A stretch of 14,086 nucleotides of DNA. Origin: Patescibacteria group bacterium (GTDB lineage: Bacteria > Patescibacteriota > Gracilibacteria > UBA1369 > PNNO01). The stretch spans positions 1-14,086 of the forward strand of contig JAJRYP010000073.1 in the NCBI GenBank assembly GCA_024275695.1. Direction: 5' to 3'. Of this stretch, positions 7,618-14,086 are shown in pieces (the stretch's first letter is position 1; the number at the start of each line of letters is the position of its first letter). A program made the translations under genes and the position numbers. The notes under the pieces were generated by a model that searched no databases, was not told the origin of the DNA, and saw only the letters and a program-made list of their open reading frames with translations.

Positions 7618-7911
7618 TTATAGGCCAGGCATGTTTCCAAGTCCCATATCGCCCATTACATCTTTCATTTCATCCGCTCCAATTTGTTGTGATCTTGCGA
7701 TTGCTTTATTTAAAGCTTTTACTGTATTTTGTAACGCCTTTTTCTTGTTTGCGTAGGCCTCGTCGGTCATATCGATTGAAATAATTTCCTGTTTCCCGTT
7801 AACTGTTACGGTAACACCGTCAGTTTCCGCTTCAATATGCGTGTTTACAAGTTTCTGTTGAATTTGTTTTGCTTGTTTTTGAAGTTTATACAGGTCCTTG
7901 AATTTGTTCAT
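7618..7911 (-). CDS. ybaB: YbaB/EbfC family nucleoid-associated protein
   Basis: Small dimeric DNA-binding protein that coats and bends DNA in many bacteria. The 97 residues match the family: an N-terminal charged helix (LYKLQKQAKQIQQKL, 7-21), a central beta sheet with DGVTVTVNGKQEIISIDM (31-48), and a C-terminal helix followed by the typical Met/Gly-rich tail MKDVMGDMGLGNMPGL (82-97). In many bacteria the gene sits between dnaX and recR; here it instead leads mltG on the minus strand. The ATG at 7909-7911 has no Shine-Dalgarno sequence and is preceded by TATATAAAT. A good promoter lies about 36 bases upstream. Confidence 0.92.
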   Translation of the reverse strand: MNKFKDLYKLQKQAKQIQQKLVNTHIEAETDGVTVTVNGKQEIISIDMTDEAYANKKKALQNTVKALNKAIARSQQIGADEMKDVMGDMGLGNMPGL

Positions 7912-7946
7912 ATTTATATAATGTTATTATTAATACAGCGAGTCGT

Positions 7947-7975
7947 ATAATACCTTTAGATCGGGAAATAGTAAA
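7947..7975 (-). promoter_or_regulatory. Sigma70-type promoter for ybaB-mltG
   Basis: On the minus strand: TTTACT (7970-7975), a 17-base spacer and TATTAT (7947-7952, 5/6 to consensus). Predicted start is near 7940, giving a leader of about 29 bases. The plus-strand TATAAT seen here (7946-7951) is largely the complement of this -10 and has no matching -35. Confidence 0.6.
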
Positions 7976-7992
7976 GTTCACATGAAATAGTC

Positions 7993-8021
7993 TTGCCATA
8001 AGATGTGATTTTCGCTAAACT
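7993..8021 (+). promoter_or_regulatory. Sigma70-type promoter for rplY-DUF3048
   Basis: TTGCCA (7993-7998, 5/6 to consensus), a 17-base spacer and TAAACT (8016-8021, 4/6). Predicted start is near 8028, giving a leader of about 37 bases. Its -35 lies 17 bases from the -35 of the diverging ybaB promoter. Confidence 0.6.
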
Positions 8022-8040
8022 TTGCACGCTTATTGCAATT

Positions 8041-8061
8041 AGTAATCAGTAATTAGAAATT
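8041..8061 (+). repeat. Three tandem 7-base units in the rplY leader
   Basis: Three consecutive 7-base units, consensus AGWAATY, run from 8041 to 8061 and end three bases before the rplY start codon. They fall in the predicted untranslated leader. The sequence is A/T-rich and unlikely to fold, which would keep the start codon accessible. It may simply be low-complexity sequence. Confidence 0.45.
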
Positions 8062-8064
8062 AAT

Positions 8065-8751
8065 ATGGATATTTTAACACTGGAAGTACAATCTCGCGAG
8101 AAGGGAATTAAAGCCAATGATGTCAGGACATCGGGTATGATCCCGGTTAATTTTTATGGAGCTAATCAAAAAAATCGAAATTTGATCGTTGATTATCAAA
8201 ATTTTAGAAGAGTTTACAGAAATGCGGGAGGGAATACGGTTATTGAACTCACCGTAGATGGAAAAGATAAAATAAACGTACTTGTACAGGATATTCAGTA
8301 CGATCCCGTTTCAGATAAATTTACGCATATTGATTTTGTTTATGTCGATCTTGATAAAGAGGTTACAACCGAAGTCCCTCTGATTGCTGTCGGAGAATCA
8401 AAAGCCGTACGTGAAGACGGTGGTACATTGATGCAAAATCGTGATACACTTACCGTCAAATGTGTTGCGCGTAATATTCCAAAGCAAATTGAGTTTGATA
8501 TTTCATCGCTTGAAGACTTTCATTCATCAATTCATCTCGGCGATATTATTTTGCCGGAAGGTGCGGTTGCAATCGATGACGAAAAATTAACCATTGCAAC
8601 GGTTGTAGCTCCGAAAGTCGAGGAAAAAGTTGAAGAAGAAGTTGCGGAAGGAGCTGAAGCTGCCGAAGGTGTTGAAGGCGAAACTCCGGCGGAAGGAGAT
8701 GCCAAAGAAGGAGGTAAAGCAGATTCTGAAGATAAAGAAAAAGAAGCCTAA
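8065..8751 (+). CDS. rplY: Large ribosomal subunit protein bL25 (CTC type)
   Basis: bL25 binds 5S rRNA in the large subunit. This is the long CTC form: an N-terminal L25 domain (about 4-93; REKGIKANDVRTSGMIPVNFYG at 11-32 region, VQDIQYDPVSDKFTHIDF at 74-91) followed by a C-terminal beta domain (about 100-182; VTTEVPLIAVGESKAV, LEDFHSSIHLGDIILPEG). Residues 185-228 form a very acidic Glu/Ala/Gly tail, common in CTC proteins and probably disordered. At 228 residues it has normal CTC length. It has its own promoter and is followed after nine bases by the DUF3048 gene, so both are likely on one transcript. No pth gene, its frequent neighbour elsewhere, is present. Confidence 0.94.
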   Translation: MDILTLEVQSREKGIKANDVRTSGMIPVNFYGANQKNRNLIVDYQNFRRVYRNAGGNTVIELTVDGKDKINVLVQDIQYDPVSDKFTHIDFVYVDLDKEVTTEVPLIAVGESKAVREDGGTLMQNRDTLTVKCVARNIPKQIEFDISSLEDFHSSIHLGDIILPEGAVAIDDEKLTIATVVAPKVEEKVEEEVAEGAEAAEGVEGETPAEGDAKEGGKADSEDKEKEA

Positions 8752-8760
8752 ATCTTTCTT

Positions 8761-9843
8761 ATGGATAAAAAAAAGCGCAACATTCTTATTGCTGTCGTTA
8801 TTGCAGTATTGCTGACTATTATTATCATTGTATGGGTATTTGTTTTTTCATTACCAAAGCCCGCTCCGGAGGTTGTACTTCAGGAGGAGTCAACTGAAAC
8901 GGAATCGGATGCGGCGGTTTTGCAGGAAAACGCAAAAGTTTCTTTAATTGACGCTCAATCAATAGATGTTGAAGAGGAGAAAATGATTGCTGTTTTGATT
9001 GAGAATCATACGGAATCACGTCGTCAAATGCATGGCTTGGCTGAAGCGAGCCTGGTCTTTGAAACAGAGGCGGAAGGTGGAATTACGCGCTTTTTAGCCT
9101 TTTATCCATATCAAAACACGGAAAAAGTGGGACCTGTTCGCAGTGTGCGTCCTTATTTTGTACGTTGGGCGGAACAATTTAATAGCGCGATAGCACATGC
9201 GGGCGGAAGTGATATGGGATTATCCGCGATTTACAATAGTGGCAGAGTTTATGACCTGGAAGGTTTGGCTCTTGAAGGAGCCGATAAATATTTTACTCGC
9301 GATTATACTTATTATGCTCCTCATAATCTTTTTGCAAATTTAAAAGAACTTAGAGAGTTAATGGATGATCGAGGTTGGGATAAACCAATTGAAAATTCTT
9401 TTGTTACTTTTGGAGAACAAGAGATAGACGATCCATTGGGTGATGAAAGTTATCGTGCCGATACAGTCCATATTTATTATCCGTTCCCGCAATATTTTGT
9501 ACGTTATGATTATGATAAAGAAAATGGTGTATATAAAAGATATCAAGCCGGTGAACCTCATATTGATCATGAAACCGGAAACCAAATCACGGCTGCAAAG
9601 GTTGTTGTGATGATTACAAATTATTATCCGACGGATGAAGAAGGGCGTTTATATTTAAAGACGGAAGGAAGCGGGTCTATGTATTTGTTTAGAAACGGAA
9701 AAGTTTATTCCGGAACGTGGAGTAAACTGAATAACCGGGATACTTTAAAATTCTATGATGAAAATGACGTTGAATTAAAGTTTGAAAAGGGAAATACGTG
9801 GGTATCGGTTATTAATTTTCAGGGAGGTCTGCAGTGGGAGTAA
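8761..9843 (+). CDS. DUF3048-family membrane-anchored protein (YerB-like)
   Basis: Function unknown; the DUF3048 family includes the Bacillus lipoprotein YerB. The N terminus KKKRN plus a hydrophobic helix at 8-30 looks like a signal anchor; there is no lipobox cysteine, unlike YerB. A low-complexity acidic linker (35-60) follows. The N-terminal DUF3048 domain covers about 72-205, with IAVLIENHTESRRQMHGL (76-93), FETEAEGGITRFLAFY (100-115), VGPVRSVRPYFVRWA (123-137), AHAGGSD (145-151) and YYAPHNLFAN (184-193). The C-terminal domain, about 234-358, contains YFVRYDYD, KVVVMITNYYP (280-290), GSGSMYLFRNGKVYSGTWSK (303-322) and INFQGG (351-356). It starts nine bases after rplY and ends two bases from the converging DUF3006-like gene. 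Confidence 0.88.
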   Translation: MDKKKRNILIAVVIAVLLTIIIIVWVFVFSLPKPAPEVVLQEESTETESDAAVLQENAKVSLIDAQSIDVEEEKMIAVLIENHTESRRQMHGLAEASLVFETEAEGGITRFLAFYPYQNTEKVGPVRSVRPYFVRWAEQFNSAIAHAGGSDMGLSAIYNSGRVYDLEGLALEGADKYFTRDYTYYAPHNLFANLKELRELMDDRGWDKPIENSFVTFGEQEIDDPLGDESYRADTVHIYYPFPQYFVRYDYDKENGVYKRYQAGEPHIDHETGNQITAAKVVVMITNYYPTDEEGRLYLKTEGSGSMYLFRNGKVYSGTWSKLNNRDTLKFYDENDVELKFEKGNTWVSVINFQGGLQWE

Positions 9844-9845
9844 GG

Positions 9846-10124
9846 TTAATTTACCAACTCTTCGAGAAGCTTTCTTTTTTTGTTGTATTCGGCTTCCATT
9901 TCTTCTCTTTTCATTAGTTCGGCTTTGCGATCTTCTTCCATTTCAAAAATAAGCTGGATATCAATTTGATCTCCTGTTTCCAAGCCTTCAGGTAGTTTTT
10001 TAACGGGCCATTTAAAGTGATGCTTGTCGTTTGTTGTTTCTTCCTGAAATTTGAAGTATGCATAATCGCCTTCAATTGATTGAAGAATCGCAGGTAATCT
10101 GTTTTTGAAATTAGCTTCATTCAT
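9846..10124 (-). CDS. Small DUF3006-like protein with a charged C-terminal helix
   Basis: A 92-residue soluble protein. The first 60 residues read like a DUF3006 beta barrel: a strand AILQSIEGDYAYFKF (12-26), a variable loop, then WPVKKLPEGLETGDQIDIQL (39-58), matching the family pattern of an R/S-I-E-G-D-x-A strand followed by L-P-E-G-x-x-x-G-D. Residues 60-90 form a strongly charged helix (MEEDRKAELMKREEM) that may be a coiled coil. DUF3006 proteins are small and have no established function. Assignment rests on motif shape and is moderate. It lies downstream of the hppA terminator, so it uses its own promoter, and it converges on the DUF3048 gene. Confidence 0.7.
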   Translation of the reverse strand: MNEANFKNRLPAILQSIEGDYAYFKFQEETTNDKHHFKWPVKKLPEGLETGDQIDIQLIFEMEEDRKAELMKREEMEAEYNKKRKLLEELVN

Positions 10125-10133
10125 ATCGCTTTC

Positions 10134-10162
10134 ATGTTATCTCTTTGAAAAAACGCAGGCAA
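10134..10162 (-). promoter_or_regulatory. Promoter for the DUF3006-like gene, near-leaderless
   Basis: On the minus strand: TTGCCT (10157-10162), a 17-base spacer and TAACAT (10134-10139). Predicted transcription start is near 10127, only about three bases before the start codon at 10124. Matches to consensus are 4/6 in both boxes. Confidence 0.45.
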
Positions 10163-10185
10163 TATTTTTGTATTTTTTTAGGTTG

Positions 10186-10210
10186 AAAAAAGGGGACTAA
10201 TATAGCCCCC
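10186..10210 (-). terminator. Intrinsic terminator of hppA
   Basis: On the minus strand the RNA reads GGGGGCUA, loop UAU, UAGUCCCC, then six U. The stem has eight pairs including one G-U wobble. It begins 25 bases after the hppA stop codon and is the clearest terminator in the window. Confidence 0.88.
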
Positions 10211-10234
10211 TCATCTTTATTTTTTAGTCTGCGA

Positions 10235-12316
10235 TTAACTCCATATAGTTAATCCGGCGATAAGCGGCGCTATAATTAGCGCAATTGTGTTAATAACCTT
10301 AATTAGTGCGTTTAATGCGGGACCGGCAGTATCTTTATAAGGATCTCCAACAGTATCTCCAACTACGGCCGCTTTGTGAGCATCAGATCCTTTTCCGCCA
10401 AAATGTCCGTCTTCAATATATTTCTTTGCGTTGTCCCATGCGCCGCCACCCGTACACATGTTGAGCGCCATCAGGAAGCCGACTACAATAACACCGGCCA
10501 GTAATCCTCCAAGCGCAAGAGGCCCAAGGAATACACCAACTAAAATTGGTGATAGTACGGCGAGTATTCCGGGGAATACCATTTCTTTAAGTGCCGCTTT
10601 AGTTACAATATCTACACATCGACCATAATCAGGTTGAGATTTGCCGGTCATAATTCCCTTAATTTGCTTAAATTGTCTTCGCACTTCTACTACGATTTTA
10701 TGAGCGGCTTTTCCTACAGATTCCATCAAAGAGGCCGAGAACAAAAATGGTAGAAGTCCTCCGATAAACAGACCTACAAGTACACGATAATCCGCAATGC
10801 TGAATACGAATTCCTGACTGCTGCTTTTTGCCAGTTCTTCCGTATATGCCTGAAAAAGAACAAGCGCGGCAAGTGCGGCGGAACTGATAGCATAACCTTT
10901 TGTAACCGCTTTGGTTGTATTTCCAACCGCGTCAAGTGCGTCAGTATTTTTTCGTACTTTTTCCGGAAGGTTTGCCATTTCAGCAATTCCACCGGCATTG
11001 TCGGTAATTGGGCCGTATGAATCGGTTGCGATAACAAGACCGGTTGTTGACAACATTGCGGTTGCGGCAATTGCTATACCGTAAATACCGTTTTCGGCAC
11101 TTGAAGCTTCGCCGAAAAAGTATGCAAGAATTATTGCGGTAACAATTAAAATAACCGGAAGGAATGTGCTTTCAAGTCCGGTGGCAAGTCCTGAAATTAC
11201 GTTTGTTCCGGCTCCGGTTTCGGAAGATTTTGCTATTTTTTTAACGGGGTTGTATTTGGTTGATGTATAATATTCGGTAATTAAAGTAATGAAAAACGTG
11301 ACAACAAGACCAACAATTGTTGAAAGGAAGATATAAATATCACCGATCATATAATTGGTAATAAAATAAAATCCGATAGCGGAAAGAATTCCGGTTACAA
11401 ACATTCCTCTATATAAAGCGCCCATAATATTCTTTTTTCTTTTCCCGAGTCTTACAAACCAGGTTCCAACGATTGATGCCAATACGGCAATTGCACCTAA
11501 AGCCATCGGGTATTCGATTCCGGCAACCCCGAGTGTTGTTGTTAATGTTGAGGCTGCAAGAATCATTGCGGCAATCAATGTAACAGCATAGGTTTCAAAA
11601 AGATCGGCTCCCATTCCGGCGCAATCTCCAACATTGTCACCGACATTATCGGCGATTACGGCGGGGTTTCTTGGATCGTCTTCCGGTATTCCTTTTTCAA
11701 CTTTTCCTACAATGTCAGCTCCCACGTCGGCGGCTTTTGTATAAATTCCACCACCAACACGAGCAAAAAGTGAAATTAACGATGCACCGAAACCAAATCC
11801 GATAAGAAGATTTGGAACGTCGCCGGCCGGAATTTCAAGTAACCTCGTGAAAATAAAGTAGAAGCCCGATACTCCGAGAAGTGCCAGACCTACAACGGAA
11901 AGTCCGGTTACGGCTCCTCCGCGAAAAGCGACATCCAATGCTTTTCCGAGACCGGATTTTGCGGCTTGAGCGGTTCGAACATTGGCACGAACGGAAACGC
12001 TCATTCCGATATATCCCGCAAGTGCTGAAAAAACCGCACCAACAAAAAATCCGACGGCAATTAAAAGACCGTTATTATAATCTCCTTTTGGAATTGTGTA
12101 TGCGAGAACCAGGAATACCAGAATCGCAAAAAAGAGTACGGTTAATGTTTGTCTGTGAAGGTATGCCGAAGCACCTTCCTGAATAGATTTTGCAATAGAT
12201 CGCATTTTTTGAGATCCGCTATCTTTGAGGATAACGTGAATGATTAGCCCGATAGCATAAGCTAGAGCAATTACACTCACAATGATAGAGATCACCGGCA
12301 CATCAAAGAAATCCAT
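10235..12316 (-). CDS. hppA: K+-independent H+-pumping membrane pyrophosphatase
   Basis: Membrane pyrophosphatase that couples PPi hydrolysis to proton export, recovering energy from biosynthetic PPi. With the start at 12316 it has 693 residues and about 16 membrane helices, the family norm. The catalytic core shows DVGADIVGKVE (197-207), EDDPRNPAVIADNVGDNVGD (212-231), TDSYGPITDNAGG (431-443) and, near the C terminus, WDNAKKYIE (627-635) and GDTVGDPYKDTAGPALN (653-669). In GNTTKAVT, Lys469 and Thr472 occupy the positions that are Ala and Gly/Ala in K+-dependent enzymes, marking the K+-independent, proton-only class. An in-frame start at 12388 would add 24 residues before the first helix; MDFFDVPV at 12316 fits family length better. 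A terminator follows. Confidence 0.96.
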   Translation of the reverse strand: MDFFDVPVISIIVSVIALAYAIGLIIHVILKDSGSQKMRSIAKSIQEGASAYLHRQTLTVLFFAILVFLVLAYTIPKGDYNNGLLIAVGFFVGAVFSALAGYIGMSVSVRANVRTAQAAKSGLGKALDVAFRGGAVTGLSVVGLALLGVSGFYFIFTRLLEIPAGDVPNLLIGFGFGASLISLFARVGGGIYTKAADVGADIVGKVEKGIPEDDPRNPAVIADNVGDNVGDCAGMGADLFETYAVTLIAAMILAASTLTTTLGVAGIEYPMALGAIAVLASIVGTWFVRLGKRKKNIMGALYRGMFVTGILSAIGFYFITNYMIGDIYIFLSTIVGLVVTFFITLITEYYTSTKYNPVKKIAKSSETGAGTNVISGLATGLESTFLPVILIVTAIILAYFFGEASSAENGIYGIAIAATAMLSTTGLVIATDSYGPITDNAGGIAEMANLPEKVRKNTDALDAVGNTTKAVTKGYAISSAALAALVLFQAYTEELAKSSSQEFVFSIADYRVLVGLFIGGLLPFLFSASLMESVGKAAHKIVVEVRRQFKQIKGIMTGKSQPDYGRCVDIVTKAALKEMVFPGILAVLSPILVGVFLGPLALGGLLAGVIVVGFLMALNMCTGGGAWDNAKKYIEDGHFGGKGSDAHKAAVVGDTVGDPYKDTAGPALNALIKVINTIALIIAPLIAGLTIWS

Positions 12317-12368
12317 GTGAAATGATGTTAGATAAATATTAAGATATATAAGAAAAATAACCTGTAAG

Positions 12369-12397
12369 ATTCTAGCTGTAGAAGCCAAAAAAATAAA
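12369..12397 (-). promoter_or_regulatory. Possible promoter for hppA
   Basis: On the minus strand: TTTATT (12392-12397), a 17-base spacer and TAGAAT (12369-12374, 5/6). Predicted start is near 12362, giving a leader of about 46 bases to the chosen start at 12316. If correct it would rule out the longer reading from 12388. The -35 is weak. Confidence 0.35.
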
Positions 12398-12459
12398 GGT
12401 CAGCTTGAAATAAAGATTTGCCTTTTTATATGATTTGTTGAGAAATTTACAGATAATAT

Positions 12460-12488
12460 TTCACAATGTGTGTTTTTTTTATTACAAT
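12460..12488 (+). promoter_or_regulatory. Sigma70-type promoter for the Yip1-like gene
   Basis: TTCACA (12460-12465, 5/6 to consensus), a 17-base spacer rich in T, and TACAAT (12483-12488, 5/6). Predicted start is near 12495, giving a leader of about 24 bases to the ATG at 12519. This supports that ATG over the upstream TTG at 12435. Confidence 0.65.
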
Positions 12489-12518
12489 GGTTTCGTTAAT
12501 ATTTTTAATTTAGACATT

Positions 12519-13166
12519 ATGGATTCACATCACAAAAAACATGACGATATGCAGGACGAACTGAAACATCGTTTTAACGATGCCGTTGATACATTTAAGG
12601 GGATGAACAACCCCGGAAAATTTGATTTTAAGAAAGAAGTGGAAAATGCCTGGGCGATAATCAAGCTTGATACCAATAAGATGCACGATATATCAATGCG
12701 CAAAACAACTGCAACAGCAGCGCTTTTGTTTTTTATTCTTGCTGCGATTGGTTCAAGTTTAGGTATGTATTTGCCATGGATAAGATTCGGATTTCCTCTC
12801 GGAAGTGTTTTGATTTCAGCTCTGGTATCTTTTGTCGGTTATGTAGTAATGGTATTTGTTTATGATTTTATCGCGAGTCATTTTTTTAAAGGGAAAGGGA
12901 AGTATGGAGAGTTATTTAGAGTGCTTGGATACGGAAGTCTTGTGATGGTGGCGTCAATAATTCCCGTTCTTGGAGGCCTTGCCGGATTCTGGTATTTGGT
13001 AATTAGTTATAAAGGTTTGGCTACAGTTAAAAGAATGAATCCTACTCATACGGTATTTACCATTATTATTTCGGTGCTTGTAATGTTTGTTTTGGCGTGG
13101 CTTCTTAATTCTATTTTCGGATTTTGGCCGGCATATATGTTTGAAAGTGGCCTCTACCGATTTTAG
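12519..13166 (+). CDS. Yip1-like integral membrane protein
   Basis: A 215-residue protein with a charged cytoplasmic N terminus (about 1-60, His/Lys/Asp rich) and four predicted membrane helices at about 65-86, 93-120, 137-165 and 177-200. The arrangement GSVLISALVSFVGYVVMVF (95-113), then a short basic loop FFKGKGKYGELFRVLGYGSL (122-141) and SIIPVLGGLAGFWYLVISYKGL (146-167 region) is the pattern of the Yip1 domain found in many bacterial proteins of unknown role. I chose the ATG at 12519 because it follows a good promoter; the frame extends up to a TTG at 12435. The stop is TAG, the only one in the window. It diverges from hppA and is transcribed separately from the next gene. Confidence 0.8.
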   Translation: MDSHHKKHDDMQDELKHRFNDAVDTFKGMNNPGKFDFKKEVENAWAIIKLDTNKMHDISMRKTTATAALLFFILAAIGSSLGMYLPWIRFGFPLGSVLISALVSFVGYVVMVFVYDFIASHFFKGKGKYGELFRVLGYGSLVMVASIIPVLGGLAGFWYLVISYKGLATVKRMNPTHTVFTIIISVLVMFVLAWLLNSIFGFWPAYMFESGLYRF

Positions 13167-13188
13167 TAGTTATTTCGAGCATATAAGG

Positions 13189-13217
13189 TTCCAAAATGTG
13201 TGATTTTATGCTATAAT
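13189..13217 (+). promoter_or_regulatory. Extended -10 sigma70-type promoter for the last gene
   Basis: TTCCAA (13189-13194), a 17-base spacer and a perfect TATAAT (13212-13217) preceded by TGC, the extended -10 element. Predicted start is near 13224, giving a leader of about 27 bases. This is the strongest promoter sequence in the window. Confidence 0.72.
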
Positions 13218-13250
13218 TTAAAGAATTATTACGTTTGACGAATCTTAATA

Positions 13251-14086
13251 ATGGCTGAAGATCAAGGTGCGCAAAAACAGAATGATAATATTAAACCGGC
13301 TAAGCCGCAGGGTGGAAATCCTCGGCAAAAAACCGGAAATGTTCAAGGTGATCAAACTTCTCGGTCATCAAGTAAGAAGCGACGAAGACGAAAAAAGAAG
13401 AAACCAACAGGACAATCTAAACAAGAGCAGCCGCAAAAACAAATTGCACAAAAGCCCGCCAAGCCGCAGCAACCTCAAAAACAGACTGCGTCGGAGCCTG
13501 TTCGGCAAGAAACGCCTGCCAAACCGCTAGAACAGCCTCCAAATCAGTCGTCGGGCGAGCCGGAACCGAAAAAAGCCGAGCAAGAATTGAAAACCCTTGA
13601 AGATTTGGTATTGGGGTCGCAAGAAGAAGCTGTAAAAACCGATATAACCGTTTCAAAACCGCCCGTTTCCGAACCGGAAGACGAAATTTTACCATCTCCG
13701 CCACCCCCGTCAGAGCCGGTAGCACCACTAAAACCAAAAGAAGAATCTCAACATGCTGTTGGTCCGGAGTCTGCAGAACCTCAAGAAGCAGATAAATCTT
13801 CCCCTTTTCATATGGAAGAAAAACCGGAAGGTCCGGTTGGTTGGGATCAATTAAAAGATGCCATTAAAAAAGATTACGATGCCACTAAAGACGAAGTCGT
13901 TTCAAGTCCGATTCAAACACCTGCGGAAGTTGAAAAACCGGAATCCGAATCAATGGAAGAAGTGGCCGAACAGGTGTCGAGTGAATCTCGTGCGGACACA
14001 ATTGAATCGGAAACAATAGAGCCCGAACCTGTATCTCCCGTTGCGTCGATGGAAACACTGGCGGACGATGAAGCTGAAAGAAAGGA
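13251..14086 (+). CDS. Long disordered Pro/Gln/Glu-rich protein with a basic run, cut by the window edge
   Basis: An uninterrupted frame runs from ATG 13251 to the right edge (278 codons) with no stop, so this is an N-terminal part only. The composition is strongly biased to Pro, Glu, Gln, Lys and Ser, as in disordered segments. Residues 42-51 are ten consecutive basic residues (KKRRRRKKKK), the likely nucleic-acid-binding or membrane-surface patch. The first 90 residues are basic and Gln/Pro rich; after about 105 the chain turns acidic. One short segment, GWDQLKDAIKKDYDATKDEV (about 203-222), looks helical and ordered. No membrane helix or known domain is visible. The C-terminal part, outside the window, must decide the function; RNA-related proteins such as IF-2 or RNase E-like enzymes can have such extensions, but this is a guess. 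An extended -10 promoter precedes it. Confidence 0.8.
   Translation, partial: MAEDQGAQKQNDNIKPAKPQGGNPRQKTGNVQGDQTSRSSSKKRRRRKKKKPTGQSKQEQPQKQIAQKPAKPQQPQKQTASEPVRQETPAKPLEQPPNQSSGEPEPKKAEQELKTLEDLVLGSQEEAVKTDITVSKPPVSEPEDEILPSPPPPSEPVAPLKPKEESQHAVGPESAEPQEADKSSPFHMEEKPEGPVGWDQLKDAIKKDYDATKDEVVSSPIQTPAEVEKPESESMEEVAEQVSSESRADTIESETIEPEPVSPVASMETLADDEAERK

Noticed and set aside
7608..7640. Longer mltG with an N terminus starting at 7640
   Set aside because: It would overlap ybaB and add 11 polar residues before the membrane helix; the start at 7607 is more natural.
7946..7951. Plus-strand TATAAT as the rplY promoter
   Set aside because: It has no acceptable -35 box and is better explained as the complement of the ybaB -10 box; TTGCCA-17-TAAACT closer to rplY fits better.
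9860..9888. Possible terminator for the DUF3048 gene (CTTCGAGAAG followed by a T-run)
   Set aside because: The stem has only four pairs with a two-base loop, and it lies inside the opposing coding region.
13154..13173. Terminator hairpin after the Yip1-like gene (CTAC/GTAG)
   Set aside because: A four-pair stem with a loop of about eight bases and a poor T tract is too weak to claim.
13417..13737. Minus-strand reading frame of 106 codons within the last gene
   Set aside because: It is the antisense shadow of the open plus-strand frame from 13251, which has a strong promoter and runs uninterrupted to the edge.
1..14086. Mobile elements, CRISPR arrays, tRNA genes or a new defence system
   Set aside because: No transposase, long inverted repeats, regularly spaced repeats, cloverleaf sequence or defence-like domain was seen on either strand.

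Overview
The window carries about a dozen ordinary-looking housekeeping and cell-envelope genes on AT-rich DNA, with short gaps, no mobile elements, no RNA genes and no CRISPR. The gene set, the complete lack of Shine-Dalgarno sequences and the slim envelope proteins (FecR domain plus Ig-like repeats, DUF3048, MltG, Yip1-like) suggest a Patescibacteria/CPR bacterium, perhaps near Peregrinibacteria or Gracilibacteria. This placement is inferred from gene style, not from a marker search. TAA ends 12 of 13 readable genes and TAG ends one. TGA is neither a stop nor a sense codon here, so the Gracilibacteria UGA=Gly code is not evident.

Layout. 1-3341 (+): end of a small tail-anchored protein, then pyrH, frr and rseP with 15-19 base gaps, a probable operon for UMP phosphorylation, ribosome recycling and membrane proteolysis. 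3342-3574: a 233-base AT-rich gap with a possible dnaA promoter. 3575-4996 (+): dnaA, whose last helix-turn-helix is cut off by an in-frame TAA although the rest of the domain continues intact. 5119-6609 (+): a membrane-anchored FecR-domain protein with two Ig-like repeats. 6606-7911 (-): ybaB then mltG, converging on the FecR gene with a 4-base overlap. 7912-8064: a divergent promoter region. 8065-9843 (+): rplY (bL25) and a DUF3048 protein. 9846-10124 (-): a small DUF3006-like protein with a near-leaderless promoter. 10235-12316 (-): hppA, a K+-independent proton-pumping pyrophosphatase, ending in a clear intrinsic terminator. 12519-13166 (+): a Yip1-like four-helix membrane protein. 13251-14086 (+): the start of a long disordered protein with a ten-residue basic run, cut by the window edge.

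The strongest anomaly is the dnaA stop codon: one codon is replaced by TAA exactly between the conserved IG and FGGRNHTTVLHA, with no frameshift and an intact 40-residue tail. The second is the initiation signal: with no Shine-Dalgarno sequence anywhere, 10 of 13 start codons are preceded immediately by T and two more by C. Seven sigma70-type promoters can be proposed, all with a 17-base spacer. I saw no new defence or mobile system.
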